Positions 7,955 through 14,174 of a DNA stretch of 14,174 nt are shown here, one piece after another. The DNA comes from GCA-002728855 sp036340635 (GTDB lineage: Bacteria > Bacteroidota > Bacteroidia > Flavobacteriales > Flavobacteriaceae). Below the pieces are notes generated by a model, which was not told where the DNA came from, searched no databases, and worked only from the letters and a program-made list of their open reading frames with translations. How positions within the stretch are numbered: position 1 is the stretch's first letter; each line of letters begins with the position of its first letter. Where the stretch lies: assembly GCA_036340635.1 (NCBI GenBank), contig JAYYYF010000006.1, positions 1 through 14,174 on the forward strand, in the 5' to 3' direction. The translations under genes were made by a program, and so were the position numbers.

Positions 7955-8878
7955 ATGAAAACTTTAAACTTATTTAAATCGAACCTTTTAAGAGGGCTTT
8001 TTGTTTTAGCAGCGGTTCTATATTCTTGCAACAAAGATATCGATGGCTTTGATATTTTGGATAAAATGTCTGATGATGCACTGATAGAAGCAATTGCGAA
8101 ATCATCTGAGAAACAAGAGATTGATTACAACCAATTGCCCTCATCTGCAAAGATTATTATTAATGAAGATTATGAAACAATGACAGCAGATATTTCTTTC
8201 AAGGTAGAAGATTTAGGGTATGAGGTAAAAATGATTGATTATACCCCTTTATATGTTGCAGAGAAAAGTGAGGTTTATTTTAATAAAAACGGTAGAGAAT
8301 TGGTCTCAGAGAACAAAAAATCAGAAAAGGGAAAAAGGAAAAAGAAAAGGAAACCTTTCAAGTTTGTTTTCCCGGTAAGTTTTGAGATGCCAGATGGGTC
8401 AACAATCAGCGCAAATGATAAGGAAGAATTAAAGGCTTTAATCAAGGCATGGTATGATGAAAATCCTGATTCAAAAGAGAGACCTAAATTGGTTTATCCT
8501 GTAGATCTTGATTTTGGAAATGGCAGAATTGTTACGATTAACAGTGAGGAAGAGATGAAAGAACTGAGAAAAAAAATAAAAGAAAGACAACGTAATAAGA
8601 GGCCGTTTAAGTTTGTTTTTCCAATCAGCTATGTCATGCCAGATGGATCAACAATAAGCGCAAATGATAAAGAAGAATTAAAGTCTTTAATCAAGGCATG
8701 GTATGATGAAAATCCTGATTCAAAAGAGAAACCTAAATTGGTTTATCCTGTAGATCTTGATTTTGGAGATGGCAGAATTGTTACGATCAACAGTGAGGAA
8801 GAGATGAAAGAACTGAAAAAAAAATTAAGAGAAAGAGCCTCTCAGGGACAATCAAACAGTGCCCCTAAAGGGAGATAA
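7955..8878 (+). CDS. lipoprotein with PepSY-like front and four FP/YP-x-DG half-repeats
   Basis: The 307-residue product has a lipoprotein signal ending VLYSC (Cys25). Residues 55-120 (LPSSAKIIINEDY ... GYEVKM ... VYFNKNGREL) follow the pattern of PepSY-like (DUF2874-type) domains; this is tentative. A very basic linker (KGKRKKKRK, 125-133) leads to two 83-residue repeats at 134-216 and 217-292. Each repeat splits into two related halves of about 41 residues. One carries FVFP(V/I)S..MPDGSTISANDKEELK and the other LVYPVDLDFGxGRIVTINSEEEMKEL, so the protein holds four copies of one small motif. The second half-repeats are more acidic, with loops (FGDG, FGNG) that could bind a cation. The two long repeats are nearly identical in DNA, which points to a recent duplication. 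It lies 78 bases upstream of an ECF sigma factor gene, and similar repeat lipoproteins near sigma factors are, to my recollection, found in other Bacteroidota. Its function is inferred to be periplasmic sensing or stress binding. Confidence 0.75.
   Translation: MKTLNLFKSNLLRGLFVLAAVLYSCNKDIDGFDILDKMSDDALIEAIAKSSEKQEIDYNQLPSSAKIIINEDYETMTADISFKVEDLGYEVKMIDYTPLYVAEKSEVYFNKNGRELVSENKKSEKGKRKKKRKPFKFVFPVSFEMPDGSTISANDKEELKALIKAWYDENPDSKERPKLVYPVDLDFGNGRIVTINSEEEMKELRKKIKERQRNKRPFKFVFPISYVMPDGSTISANDKEELKSLIKAWYDENPDSKEKPKLVYPVDLDFGDGRIVTINSEEEMKELKKKLRERASQGQSNSAPKGR
8354..8830 (+). repeat. near-identical tandem repeat of about 249 bp inside the lipoprotein gene
   Basis: The second copy begins at 8603, exactly 249 bases (83 codons) after the first at 8354, and ends about 8830, so it is slightly shorter. 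From about 8395 to 8580 and 8644 to 8829 the two copies differ at only scattered positions, many of them third bases. An in-frame, codon-exact length means that gain or loss of a copy would keep the reading frame. Confidence 0.9.
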
Positions 8879-8909
8879 TGTTGAACCTTTATTTATTTGG
8901 TTTGAAATG

Positions 8910-8940
8910 TCACTCCTTCAAAAAGATTTTGAAGGAGTGA
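8910..8940 (+). promoter_or_regulatory. 14-bp perfect hairpin before the sigma factor gene
   Basis: TCACTCCTTCAAAA at 8910-8923 pairs perfectly with TTTTGAAGGAGTGA at 8927-8940 across a three-base loop. It lies 31 bases after the lipoprotein stop and 16 bases before the sigma factor start. The downstream TTTATAAAAATAAGTTTT is only a poor U-tract, so it may be a leaky terminator, an mRNA-stabilising 3' end, or an attenuator that lowers sigma factor expression relative to the lipoprotein. Confidence 0.7.
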
Positions 8941-8956
8941 TTTATAAAAATAAGTT

Positions 8957-9445
8957 TTGAAAGAAAGTGAATTTAAAAATCTTTATGACAAATATTTTGA
9001 CAGTATCAGAAGGTATATTTATTATAGATGTTCAGATGAAGCTTTGGCAACAGATGTTGCTCAGGACTGTTTTTTAAAACTATGGGAAAAAAAATATTTT
9101 TTACATCAAAAAAATATTAAAGCCTTATTATATAAAATGGCAACGGATGAGTTTATAAATCATTGGAGAAGGGGAAAAAGGAAAATAGAATTTGCCAAAG
9201 AGCATTTTGAAGTAAAATCTGCTGAAGGAGAAATTGAGACAGAAGATTTAACCAAGTATAGAGAAAAAATGCAATTGATTTTGTCAGGATTAGGTGAAAA
9301 GCAAAGAAGTGTATTTTTAATGAATAAAATGGACGGCCTTACTATATCAGAAATAGCAAATTATTTAGGACTTAGCATTAAGGCTGTAGAAAAAAGGATG
9401 ACTCAAGCTTGGAAATATATTAAATTAGAGGTTGAGAAAAAATAG
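8957..9445 (+). CDS. ECF-type RNA polymerase sigma-70 factor
   Basis: The 162-residue product has the two-domain layout of an extracytoplasmic-function sigma factor. Region 2 spans about residues 7-73 and includes the core-binding DVAQDCFLKLWE motif (33-44) and the -10-recognition helix ending FINHWRRGKRK. A short acidic linker (85-100) precedes region 4 at about 103-157. Region 4 contains LGEKQRSVFLMNKMDGLTISEIANYLGLS, with its helix-turn-helix at 129-150, for -35 recognition. Translation has to begin at TTG 8957, because the frame has a stop at 8951 and no ATG before residue 61. The gene ends six bases before the small membrane-protein gene, a typical sigma/anti-sigma pair. It should direct RNA polymerase to envelope-stress or self-operon promoters. 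The absence of neighbouring FecR and SusC/D genes separates it from the TonB-linked ECF systems common in this phylum. Confidence 0.93.
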   Translation: MKESEFKNLYDKYFDSIRRYIYYRCSDEALATDVAQDCFLKLWEKKYFLHQKNIKALLYKMATDEFINHWRRGKRKIEFAKEHFEVKSAEGEIETEDLTKYREKMQLILSGLGEKQRSVFLMNKMDGLTISEIANYLGLSIKAVEKRMTQAWKYIKLEVEKK

Positions 9446-9451
9446 AATTAT

Positions 9452-9838
9452 ATGGATGATAGTAAAATGAACAGATTTTTAAAAAAAGGGGATATTAAAT
9501 TTTCTAAAAGTAAGGAGCAAATTTGGGAGGAAGTTTTTTCAAAAAATTTGGCAGCAAACAAAAAAGGAAACAAAACAATTTCATGGGTTGATTTTTTACC
9601 TAAAAAAAGGATTGGGTTTGCTGTTGCTGCAACTGTTTTAGTTTTGCTTGGGGTTACTTACTTTAATTATCAAAATAATGTAGGTGTATATGAAGGGGAT
9701 GAAGTTATCTATAAGATTTCAAAAGAAGAGATTGCGGAAATTGAATCTTCCACTATGTTTGAATCTCTATTTATAGAAGATCAGGAAGTTGACTATTTTT
9801 TTAATATGTACGTTGCAAATCAAATTGTAGATGAATAA
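9452..9838 (+). CDS. small single-pass membrane protein, probable anti-sigma factor
   Basis: The 128-residue product has a basic N-terminal cytoplasmic part of about 52 residues, one membrane helix (IGFAVAATVLVLLGVTYF, 54-71) and an acidic C-terminal part of about 57 residues predicted to face the periplasm. The gene starts six bases after the ECF sigma stop and has an ATG. That position, size and topology fit an anti-sigma factor: the N-terminal segment (with IWEEVF at 24-29) would bind the sigma factor and the periplasmic tail would sense a signal. It lacks the HxxxCxxC zinc motif of ZAS anti-sigma domains and has no FecR domain, so it belongs to a family that cannot be named from sequence alone. 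The anti-sigma role is inferred from context. Confidence 0.72.
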   Translation: MDDSKMNRFLKKGDIKFSKSKEQIWEEVFSKNLAANKKGNKTISWVDFLPKKRIGFAVAATVLVLLGVTYFNYQNNVGVYEGDEVIYKISKEEIAEIESSTMFESLFIEDQEVDYFFNMYVANQIVDE

Positions 9839-9865
9839 TTTTAAAAAAAGTTAAAACTTGGGCTC

Positions 9866-10372
9866 ATGAGAAAAATATTTTTGTACATCCTTTTTTCAAG
9901 CTTTATTTCTATTGCTTATTCTCAGCAAAGGCAAGGTCCTCCTCAACCAGGAATAGAAGCAAGGCTTTTCCCGACAATGAAGACTTTATCACAGGAGCAA
10001 AAAAATCAAATTGTTTCTGAATTAGACAATATAAAGAGATCTAGAGAATTATTTAGAGGGACCTTGTCAAAAAAACAATTAGATATTTTGAAAAATAATA
10101 CCCTGTCTTCTTTAAAAAAAAGAGAGATGTTAATAAAAACATTTACTCCTTCTCAAAGAGATATTCTTAATAAAGCTGATGTTAGGGTAAAAAATCTTAT
10201 TCATAGGGTAAAATCAAATTTTTCTGATAAGCAAAGGAAGGAACTAAATGATTTAAAAAGGAAGTATTCAAAAATAAGACAAGGGGATCCAAGGGGGAGT
10301 CGTCTTAAAGCTGGAGAAATGGAAAGAAGAAGAAAAAGTCCTTTGCCAAAAAATAATCGGGGGAATCGTTAA
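9866..10372 (+). CDS. secreted Spy/CpxP-like protein with four 26-residue LTxxQ-type repeats
   Basis: The 168-residue protein has a clear signal peptide (MRKIFLYILF...AYSQ, cleavage after Gln20) and no lipobox, so it is periplasmic. The mature part is helical and very basic. It carries four [LF][ST]xxQ motifs: LSQEQ at 41, LSKKQ at 67, FTPSQ at 93 and FSDKQ at 119, each exactly 26 residues after the last. LTxxQ motifs are the hallmark of Spy/CpxP periplasmic chaperones and stress-response regulators. The family usually has two, so four evenly spaced copies suggest a longer bundle built by repeat duplication. The tail (after about 138) is Arg/Gly/Pro-rich and probably disordered. The gene sits 27 bases after the putative anti-sigma gene, so it is most likely part of the same stress operon and may act as its periplasmic sensor or chaperone. 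Confidence 0.8.
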   Translation: MRKIFLYILFSSFISIAYSQQRQGPPQPGIEARLFPTMKTLSQEQKNQIVSELDNIKRSRELFRGTLSKKQLDILKNNTLSSLKKREMLIKTFTPSQRDILNKADVRVKNLIHRVKSNFSDKQRKELNDLKRKYSKIRQGDPRGSRLKAGEMERRRKSPLPKNNRGNR

Positions 10373-10430
10373 ATATTAATTCATAGTAATCAATTAAAAG
10401 TATATTTTAGCCACTTAAAAGAAGCGGTGT

Positions 10431-11354
10431 TTGAAAAATTTTGTTCTCCACTTTTTAATAATATCCCATATAGGGTTTTCTCAAGAAAATATATTATCAA
10501 AAGAAGCTGAAGAGATAATTGATGAATTATTTTATGGTGAGCTATTTGAAAGAACAAAAACAGATTTCGTTTACTCCAGTCTAAATTATAACAGCAACAC
10601 ATATTTTTCTGGAAGAGAAGCATCAGTGGACCAATTTAATTTTTCTCCTCAGATAACATATCTTAACACAAAAGGATTTTTTGCTACTTTAACAGGAATC
10701 TATTTAAGTGAGGTAATCCCTGCATGGGATTTAACGGCTCTGTCGATTGGATATTATTTCAATATTGAAAGCGTGAGTGATAAAATAAATTTCAACACTA
10801 GTTACAGTAGATATTTTTATTCGCAGACTTCAGATAATTTTGTTAATTCACTAATTCTTGGGGGCAGTTATTTTTCAAATGATGAAAAGTTTTTTTTAAA
10901 CATCAATTCAAATTATTTTTTTGGAGGAGAATCTTTTTTTCAAGTAACAACAAATGCTTTGTATTCCTTTAATATAATTGGAGAGTCTAATGAAGATGAC
11001 TATATAGATGGAACAGCAGAATTAATTGGCAAGAGGACTTATCAAGGAGAAGAATTTAGTTTAAAGTTTAATCCAAGGATAAGTTTTATTATAAGTCAAG
11101 AGAATATAAATCCCGAATATTACTTTTATAAAGAATTTTTGGACTCGGGGGAATTGCCCAAAGAACGCCACTTAGGGGAAACACTTTTTGGCCTAATAAA
11201 TACACAATTTAGATTCCCTATCTATATTGAGATGAATAGATTTAGCGTTGAGGCATCTTATAGCATTAATTTTCCAAGAGATATTTTAAAAAAAGAGACA
11301 CTATCTACCACAGGCTTTTTTAGTTTAACAATAGGACACTTGTTTTCTTTTTAG
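10431..11354 (+). CDS. outer-membrane beta-barrel protein candidate
   Basis: The 307-residue product begins with a signal peptide (MKNFVLHFLIISHIGFSQ). After an acidic helix (SKEAEEIIDELF) it shows a long run of alternating aromatic/hydrophobic and polar stretches (such as FFATLTGIYLSEV, LTALSIGYYFNIE, FSLKFNPRISFII, FSVEASYSINFP), and it ends in Phe (IGHLFSF), the classic signature of an outer-membrane barrel. About 10-12 strands fit the length, with acidic turns between them. The only possible start is TTG at 10431, 58 bases after the Spy-like gene. It is the last gene of the sigma-factor operon and its stop is two bases from the convergent permease stop. Specific family and substrate are not recognised. 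The barrel call rests on pattern only. Confidence 0.7.
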   Translation: MKNFVLHFLIISHIGFSQENILSKEAEEIIDELFYGELFERTKTDFVYSSLNYNSNTYFSGREASVDQFNFSPQITYLNTKGFFATLTGIYLSEVIPAWDLTALSIGYYFNIESVSDKINFNTSYSRYFYSQTSDNFVNSLILGGSYFSNDEKFFLNINSNYFFGGESFFQVTTNALYSFNIIGESNEDDYIDGTAELIGKRTYQGEEFSLKFNPRISFIISQENINPEYYFYKEFLDSGELPKERHLGETLFGLINTQFRFPIYIEMNRFSVEASYSINFPRDILKKETLSTTGFFSLTIGHLFSF

Positions 11355-11356
11355 TA

Positions 11357-12664
11357 CTAAACAGGACGATTATTTTTCCATTTGATATAGACATAAAGAG
11401 GTATTCCTAATATAAGGAGTATAAACCCGTAGAAGACACTTTCTTGCCCAGATCCGTAAATAGCCCATAAACTAAATAAAAATCCTGCTGCAGAAAGTAT
11501 AATATTTTTAAAAACTTTGCCGTTTTGAAAATTCCTAAAAGAAATTAACGAAAATGAAATAGCTGTGAAAAGATATGGGACGAGACAGGTAAATGTTGAT
11601 AGAAGAATAATAAACTCAAACTGATCCACCAAAGAGTCATTATAATTCATTAGCATTACAAAGGAGGTTAATATACTTCCTATTATTAGACCTAAAAGAG
11701 GAACTCCCTTACTATTTTGTTTTCCAAAGACTTTTGGGAATAATTTATCTTTTGAAGCAGCCATGGGCATTTGTCCTGTCATTAATATCCATCCGTTTAA
11801 CGCTCCTATTCCTGCCATTATTGTTCCCAGCCCTACGAAAGAAGCAATATATTTGCCACCCATTTTCTGCGCGGCATCAACAAAAGGAGCTGGCGAATTT
11901 TGCATTATTTCTGCTGGTAAAATACCAAATAAAACAGCCGTGCCTAAAAAATAAACTAATACACAAATTAATGTCCCTATCATTGTGGCTTTAGGAATAT
12001 TTTCTTTAGGATTTTTAACATTTTCAGCTGGAATTGACGCAGATTCAATTCCTAAAAAAGCATATAATGTCAAACTTGCTACAATTGGAATAATGCTAAT
12101 ATCAGAATTATTTGTGAGATTAAATTTTGGGAAAATGGATGTGTCGAAAAAGAATGCCCCCAAAACAATTACCATTAATAGAGATAAAAGTTTTAAAACT
12201 GTTGTGAAAATCTGAACAATTGCAGAATCCTTTACCCCTCGTGTATTAATGTATGTTAAAAACCAAATAATAGAAATACCATATGTAACTGAGTAAATGG
12301 GGTCACTTGTTATAGATGGGAAAAAAAACCCAGAGGCTCCTACTACTGAAACAACAATTGCACTATTTCCAATCCAAGTAGAAACCCAGTACCCCCAAGC
12401 AACTAAAAACCCAATAAAGTCACCAAATCCATTTTTAGAATAAACGTATGGCCCTCCACTTTTATCCGAGATAATTTTACTTAAACTACTGAAAATAATA
12501 GCTAGAATAATTGCCCCAAAAGCAGAAATTATCCATCCAACTAAGCCAATGGATCCATATTTTGAGAGTGCTGCAGGGAGAACAAATACACCAGCCCCAA
12601 TCATATTACCTACAACTAGTGAGGTGGCAGCAAGCAGATTAATTTTTTGATGTGACGACTTCAT
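11357..12664 (-). CDS. APC-superfamily amino acid permease, AdiC-like
   Basis: The 435-residue, 12-helix integral membrane protein is of the basic amino acid/polyamine antiporter (APA) type. TM1 has the GAGVF unwound segment (23-27), which binds the substrate's amino and carboxyl groups in AdiC. YWVSTWIGN (92-100) matches the AdiC TM3 segment. FLGIESASIPAENVKNPKENIP (203-224) aligns with AdiC's GVESAS sensor region, placing Glu207 at the AdiC Glu208 position and Tyr201 where AdiC has Trp202. GALNGW (Trp292) corresponds to AdiC Trp293, the gating aromatic over the substrate. These residue matches are from memory of AdiC, whose length (445) is similar. The substrate is therefore probably an amino acid or amine, but the Tyr201 change argues against assuming arginine. 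It is divergent from the Rieske oxygenase gene, 61 bases away, and its stop nearly abuts the barrel gene. Confidence 0.9.
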   Translation of the reverse strand: MKSSHQKINLLAATSLVVGNMIGAGVFVLPAALSKYGSIGLVGWIISAFGAIILAIIFSSLSKIISDKSGGPYVYSKNGFGDFIGFLVAWGYWVSTWIGNSAIVVSVVGASGFFFPSITSDPIYSVTYGISIIWFLTYINTRGVKDSAIVQIFTTVLKLLSLLMVIVLGAFFFDTSIFPKFNLTNNSDISIIPIVASLTLYAFLGIESASIPAENVKNPKENIPKATMIGTLICVLVYFLGTAVLFGILPAEIMQNSPAPFVDAAQKMGGKYIASFVGLGTIMAGIGALNGWILMTGQMPMAASKDKLFPKVFGKQNSKGVPLLGLIIGSILTSFVMLMNYNDSLVDQFEFIILLSTFTCLVPYLFTAISFSLISFRNFQNGKVFKNIILSAAGFLFSLWAIYGSGQESVFYGFILLILGIPLYVYIKWKNNRPV

Positions 12665-12725
12665 TTTTTCCTTAAGACAAATAATTGTTTAAATTTAGTT
12701 CTAATATCAAAAAAAGAGGATTAAA

Positions 12726-13814
12726 ATGCATTATAATTTTATTATAGATAAGGACATTAATAAAGCTGAGACTCTGCCGTCAAAATTTTATATGAACGAA
12801 TCAATTTTTGAATTAGTAAAGATTAAAATTTTTTCAAAATCCTGGCAATGGATTGGTCATGAGGATCTTATTGATAAGCCAAACTCAGTTTGCCCGCTCA
12901 ATTTAATGGATGATTTTTTAGATGAGCCAATTTTACTTACTAAAGATCAAAAGGGAGTCATTTCTTGCCTTTCCAATGTTTGTACCCATAGAGGGAATTT
13001 ACTCGCTTTAACCCCTGTCAAAACTAAGAAACTTGTATGTATGTATCATGGCAGGAGGTTTAATTTAAATGGAGACTTTGAATTTATGCCTGAGTTTGAA
13101 AAAACAAAAAATTTTCCTAGAGAGTGCGATAATTTATTCAATTTCCCAATAGAAAAATGGGGTCCGTTTTTATTTATGGGAATCGCCCCTCAATACGATA
13201 TAAAAAAAGTTTTTGAAAAAATTAACAAGAGGATAGGATTTCTTCCATTAAAAGACTTCTCGCTAAGGGAAGATCTTGGGAAGGATTACATAGTTGATGC
13301 TAATTGGGCTTTATATTGCGATAACTATTTGGAAGGGTTTCACATTCCTTTTGTACATGAAGATTTGAATAAAGAATTAGATTACGGAGATTATGATACG
13401 GAAATTTATGATTATTTTAATGTACAGGTAGGATATACAAATGATTCTTCAATTGCATTCGATTTTCCAAAAAATCATGTAGATTATGGAAAAAAAATAG
13501 CAGCATATTATTTTTGGGTCTTTCCAAATATGATGTTCAATTTTTATCCTTGGGGTCTTTCCATAAATATAGTAAAGCCAATTGCTGTGAATAAAACTAA
13601 AGTATCTTTTATTCCTTATGTGTATGATTCAAGTAAGTTAGACTCTGGGGCTGGCAGTATTCTTGATAAAGTAGAAAAAGAAGACGAATTTGTTGTACAA
13701 AATGTTCAAAGAGGAATGCGTTCTAAATACTATGACACGGGAAGATTTTCTCCAACCAGAGAAAAGGGAGTTCATCATTTTCACCTCTTGGTTTCAGATT
13801 TTTTAAACAAGTAA
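12726..13814 (+). CDS. Rieske non-heme iron oxygenase, alpha subunit
   Basis: This oxygenase component uses O2 and electrons from a separate reductase to hydroxylate or cleave an organic substrate. The 362-residue product has an N-terminal Rieske domain with C86-x-H88-x16-C105-x2-H108, the [2Fe-2S] ligand pattern, after the usual IFSKSWQWIGHEDL lead-in. The catalytic domain starts around 180. Its DNYLEGFHIPFVH motif supplies Glu203 (bridging acid), His206 and His211, and a later EDEFVVQNVQRG supplies the third ligand, probably Asp320. A bridging Glu instead of Asp is, as I recall, a feature of carnitine/choline monooxygenase-type members. The 362-residue length also fits that branch. An AGAGGA sequence five bases before the ATG resembles a ribosome-binding site, uncommon in this phylum. 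No ferredoxin reductase gene is visible, and a CDGSH protein gene follows after three bases. Confidence 0.9.
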   Translation: MHYNFIIDKDINKAETLPSKFYMNESIFELVKIKIFSKSWQWIGHEDLIDKPNSVCPLNLMDDFLDEPILLTKDQKGVISCLSNVCTHRGNLLALTPVKTKKLVCMYHGRRFNLNGDFEFMPEFEKTKNFPRECDNLFNFPIEKWGPFLFMGIAPQYDIKKVFEKINKRIGFLPLKDFSLREDLGKDYIVDANWALYCDNYLEGFHIPFVHEDLNKELDYGDYDTEIYDYFNVQVGYTNDSSIAFDFPKNHVDYGKKIAAYYFWVFPNMMFNFYPWGLSINIVKPIAVNKTKVSFIPYVYDSSKLDSGAGSILDKVEKEDEFVVQNVQRGMRSKYYDTGRFSPTREKGVHHFHLLVSDFLNK

Positions 13815-13817
13815 AAA

Positions 13818-14000
13818 ATGAGTAGTAAAAAAGTTATAATTTTTAGGAAATTAAAAGGCCAAATAGTAGTTCAGGGAGATGTTAAATTAACAGATGAAGA
13901 GGGGGTAAAAATTGAACATAGAGATAGATTTACTCTATGTGGTTGTTCTAAATCAAAAAAATTGCCATTTTGTGATGGTTCTCATAAAGATGAAATTTAA
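13818..14000 (+). CDS. CDGSH iron-sulfur protein
   Basis: This is a 60-residue single-domain protein. Its C-terminus carries the exact CDGSH pattern C-x-C-x2-S-x3-P-x-C-D-G-S-H (CGCSKSKKLPFCDGSH, Cys41, Cys43, Cys52, His56), which binds a redox-active [2Fe-2S] cluster with three cysteines and one histidine. There is no signal peptide, so it should be cytoplasmic. The ATG starts three bases after the Rieske oxygenase stop, so the two are almost certainly co-transcribed. It may carry electrons for the oxygenase or sense redox or cluster status. CDGSH proteins are not classical Rieske electron donors, so that role is inference. Confidence 0.92.
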   Translation: MSSKKVIIFRKLKGQIVVQGDVKLTDEEGVKIEHRDRFTLCGCSKSKKLPFCDGSHKDEI

Positions 14001-14003
14001 GTC

Positions 14004-14026
14004 GGCATGGTTTTTGCCTTTTTTAT
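14004..14026 (+). terminator. weak intrinsic terminator
   Basis: GGCA (14004-14007) and TGCC (14015-14018) form a short 4-bp stem around a T-rich loop, followed by TTTTTTTTATTAT-type sequence. The T run is good but the stem is very short, so termination may be partial. Its position, just after the CDGSH stop and before the next ATG, is sensible. Confidence 0.4.
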
Positions 14027-14039
14027 TATAAATAGGCTA

Positions 14040-14174
14040 ATGATGAAAAAAATATTATTTATCGTTTTTTTTTACTCAAGCATCGCATATTCTCAAAAAA
14101 TGTATTCTGTTGAATATAGTTCTCAAGCTGATGTTAAAGTTTATGTAGTTGATTATGTTTCCCAGGCAGATCTT
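14040..14174 (+). CDS. secreted DUF6150-like repeat protein, C-terminus outside window
   Basis: The frame is open to the window edge (45 codons). It starts at ATG 14040, with a second ATG at 14043, and begins with a signal peptide MMKKILFIVFFYSSIAYSQ. The mature part shows repeats of about 11 residues of the form (K)(M/V)Y(S/V)VxYxSQAD (SVEYSSQADVKVYVVDY, then VSQADL), which is the pattern of DUF6150 proteins as I remember the family. It should be periplasmic or outside the cell. Function is unknown. Confidence 0.72.
   Translation, partial: MMKKILFIVFFYSSIAYSQKMYSVEYSSQADVKVYVVDYVSQADL

Noticed and set aside
8957..9838. FecI/FecR-type TonB-linked signalling pair
   Set aside because: The protein after the sigma factor lacks a FecR domain and no SusC/D or TonB receptor gene is near.
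11734..12215. Plus-strand frames of 63-86 codons opposite the permease
   Set aside because: They lie wholly inside the antisense strand of a well-conserved permease and resemble no protein family.

Overview
The window looks like a chromosomal segment of a low-G+C member of the Bacteroidota, most probably a flavobacterium. The evidence is the strong A/T bias (roughly one third G+C by eye), five lipoproteins with short signals ending in a Bacteroidota-type S-C or G-C box, a CotH-type kinase lipoprotein, a DUF6150-like secreted protein, the general lack of Shine-Dalgarno sequences, and several genes that can only start at TTG. No tRNA, rRNA, CRISPR array, insertion sequence or phage gene was seen. 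The gene order is compact, mostly in short divergent or convergent units.

Layout: positions 1-737 (minus) hold the N-terminal part of a class I SAM-dependent methyltransferase that runs off the left edge, followed by an unknown secreted protein (834-1415, minus). A roughly 310-base gap leads to a coiled-coil lipoprotein with a lipocalin-like C-terminal half (1751-2992, plus). This gene converges, through a strong bidirectional terminator, on a beta-lactamase-fold serine hydrolase lipoprotein (3055-4497, minus). Divergent from that is rmuC (4542-5657), followed 12 bases later by a flavobacterial HIH/FYSRPKGTY-type lipoprotein (5670-6440). A CotH-like kinase lipoprotein lies at 6452-7864 (minus).

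The most distinctive part is 7955-11354, all on plus. It encodes a lipoprotein built of a PepSY-like front and four related half-repeats, an ECF sigma factor, a small single-pass membrane protein in the position of an anti-sigma factor, a secreted Spy/CpxP-like protein with four LTxxQ-type motifs spaced exactly 26 residues apart, and an outer-membrane beta-barrel candidate. Together they look like a self-contained envelope-sensing module. The small membrane protein would hold the sigma factor at the inner membrane, and the repeat lipoprotein and Spy-like protein would act in the periplasm. A 14-bp perfect hairpin separates the lipoprotein from the sigma gene and may set their relative expression.

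The right end carries an AdiC-like APC permease (11357-12664, minus) divergent from a Rieske non-heme iron oxygenase alpha subunit (12726-13814) and a CDGSH iron-sulfur protein (13818-14000). These may form a small unit for uptake and oxidation of an amine or amino-acid-like compound. The last gene (14040 to the edge) is the start of a secreted DUF6150-like repeat protein.
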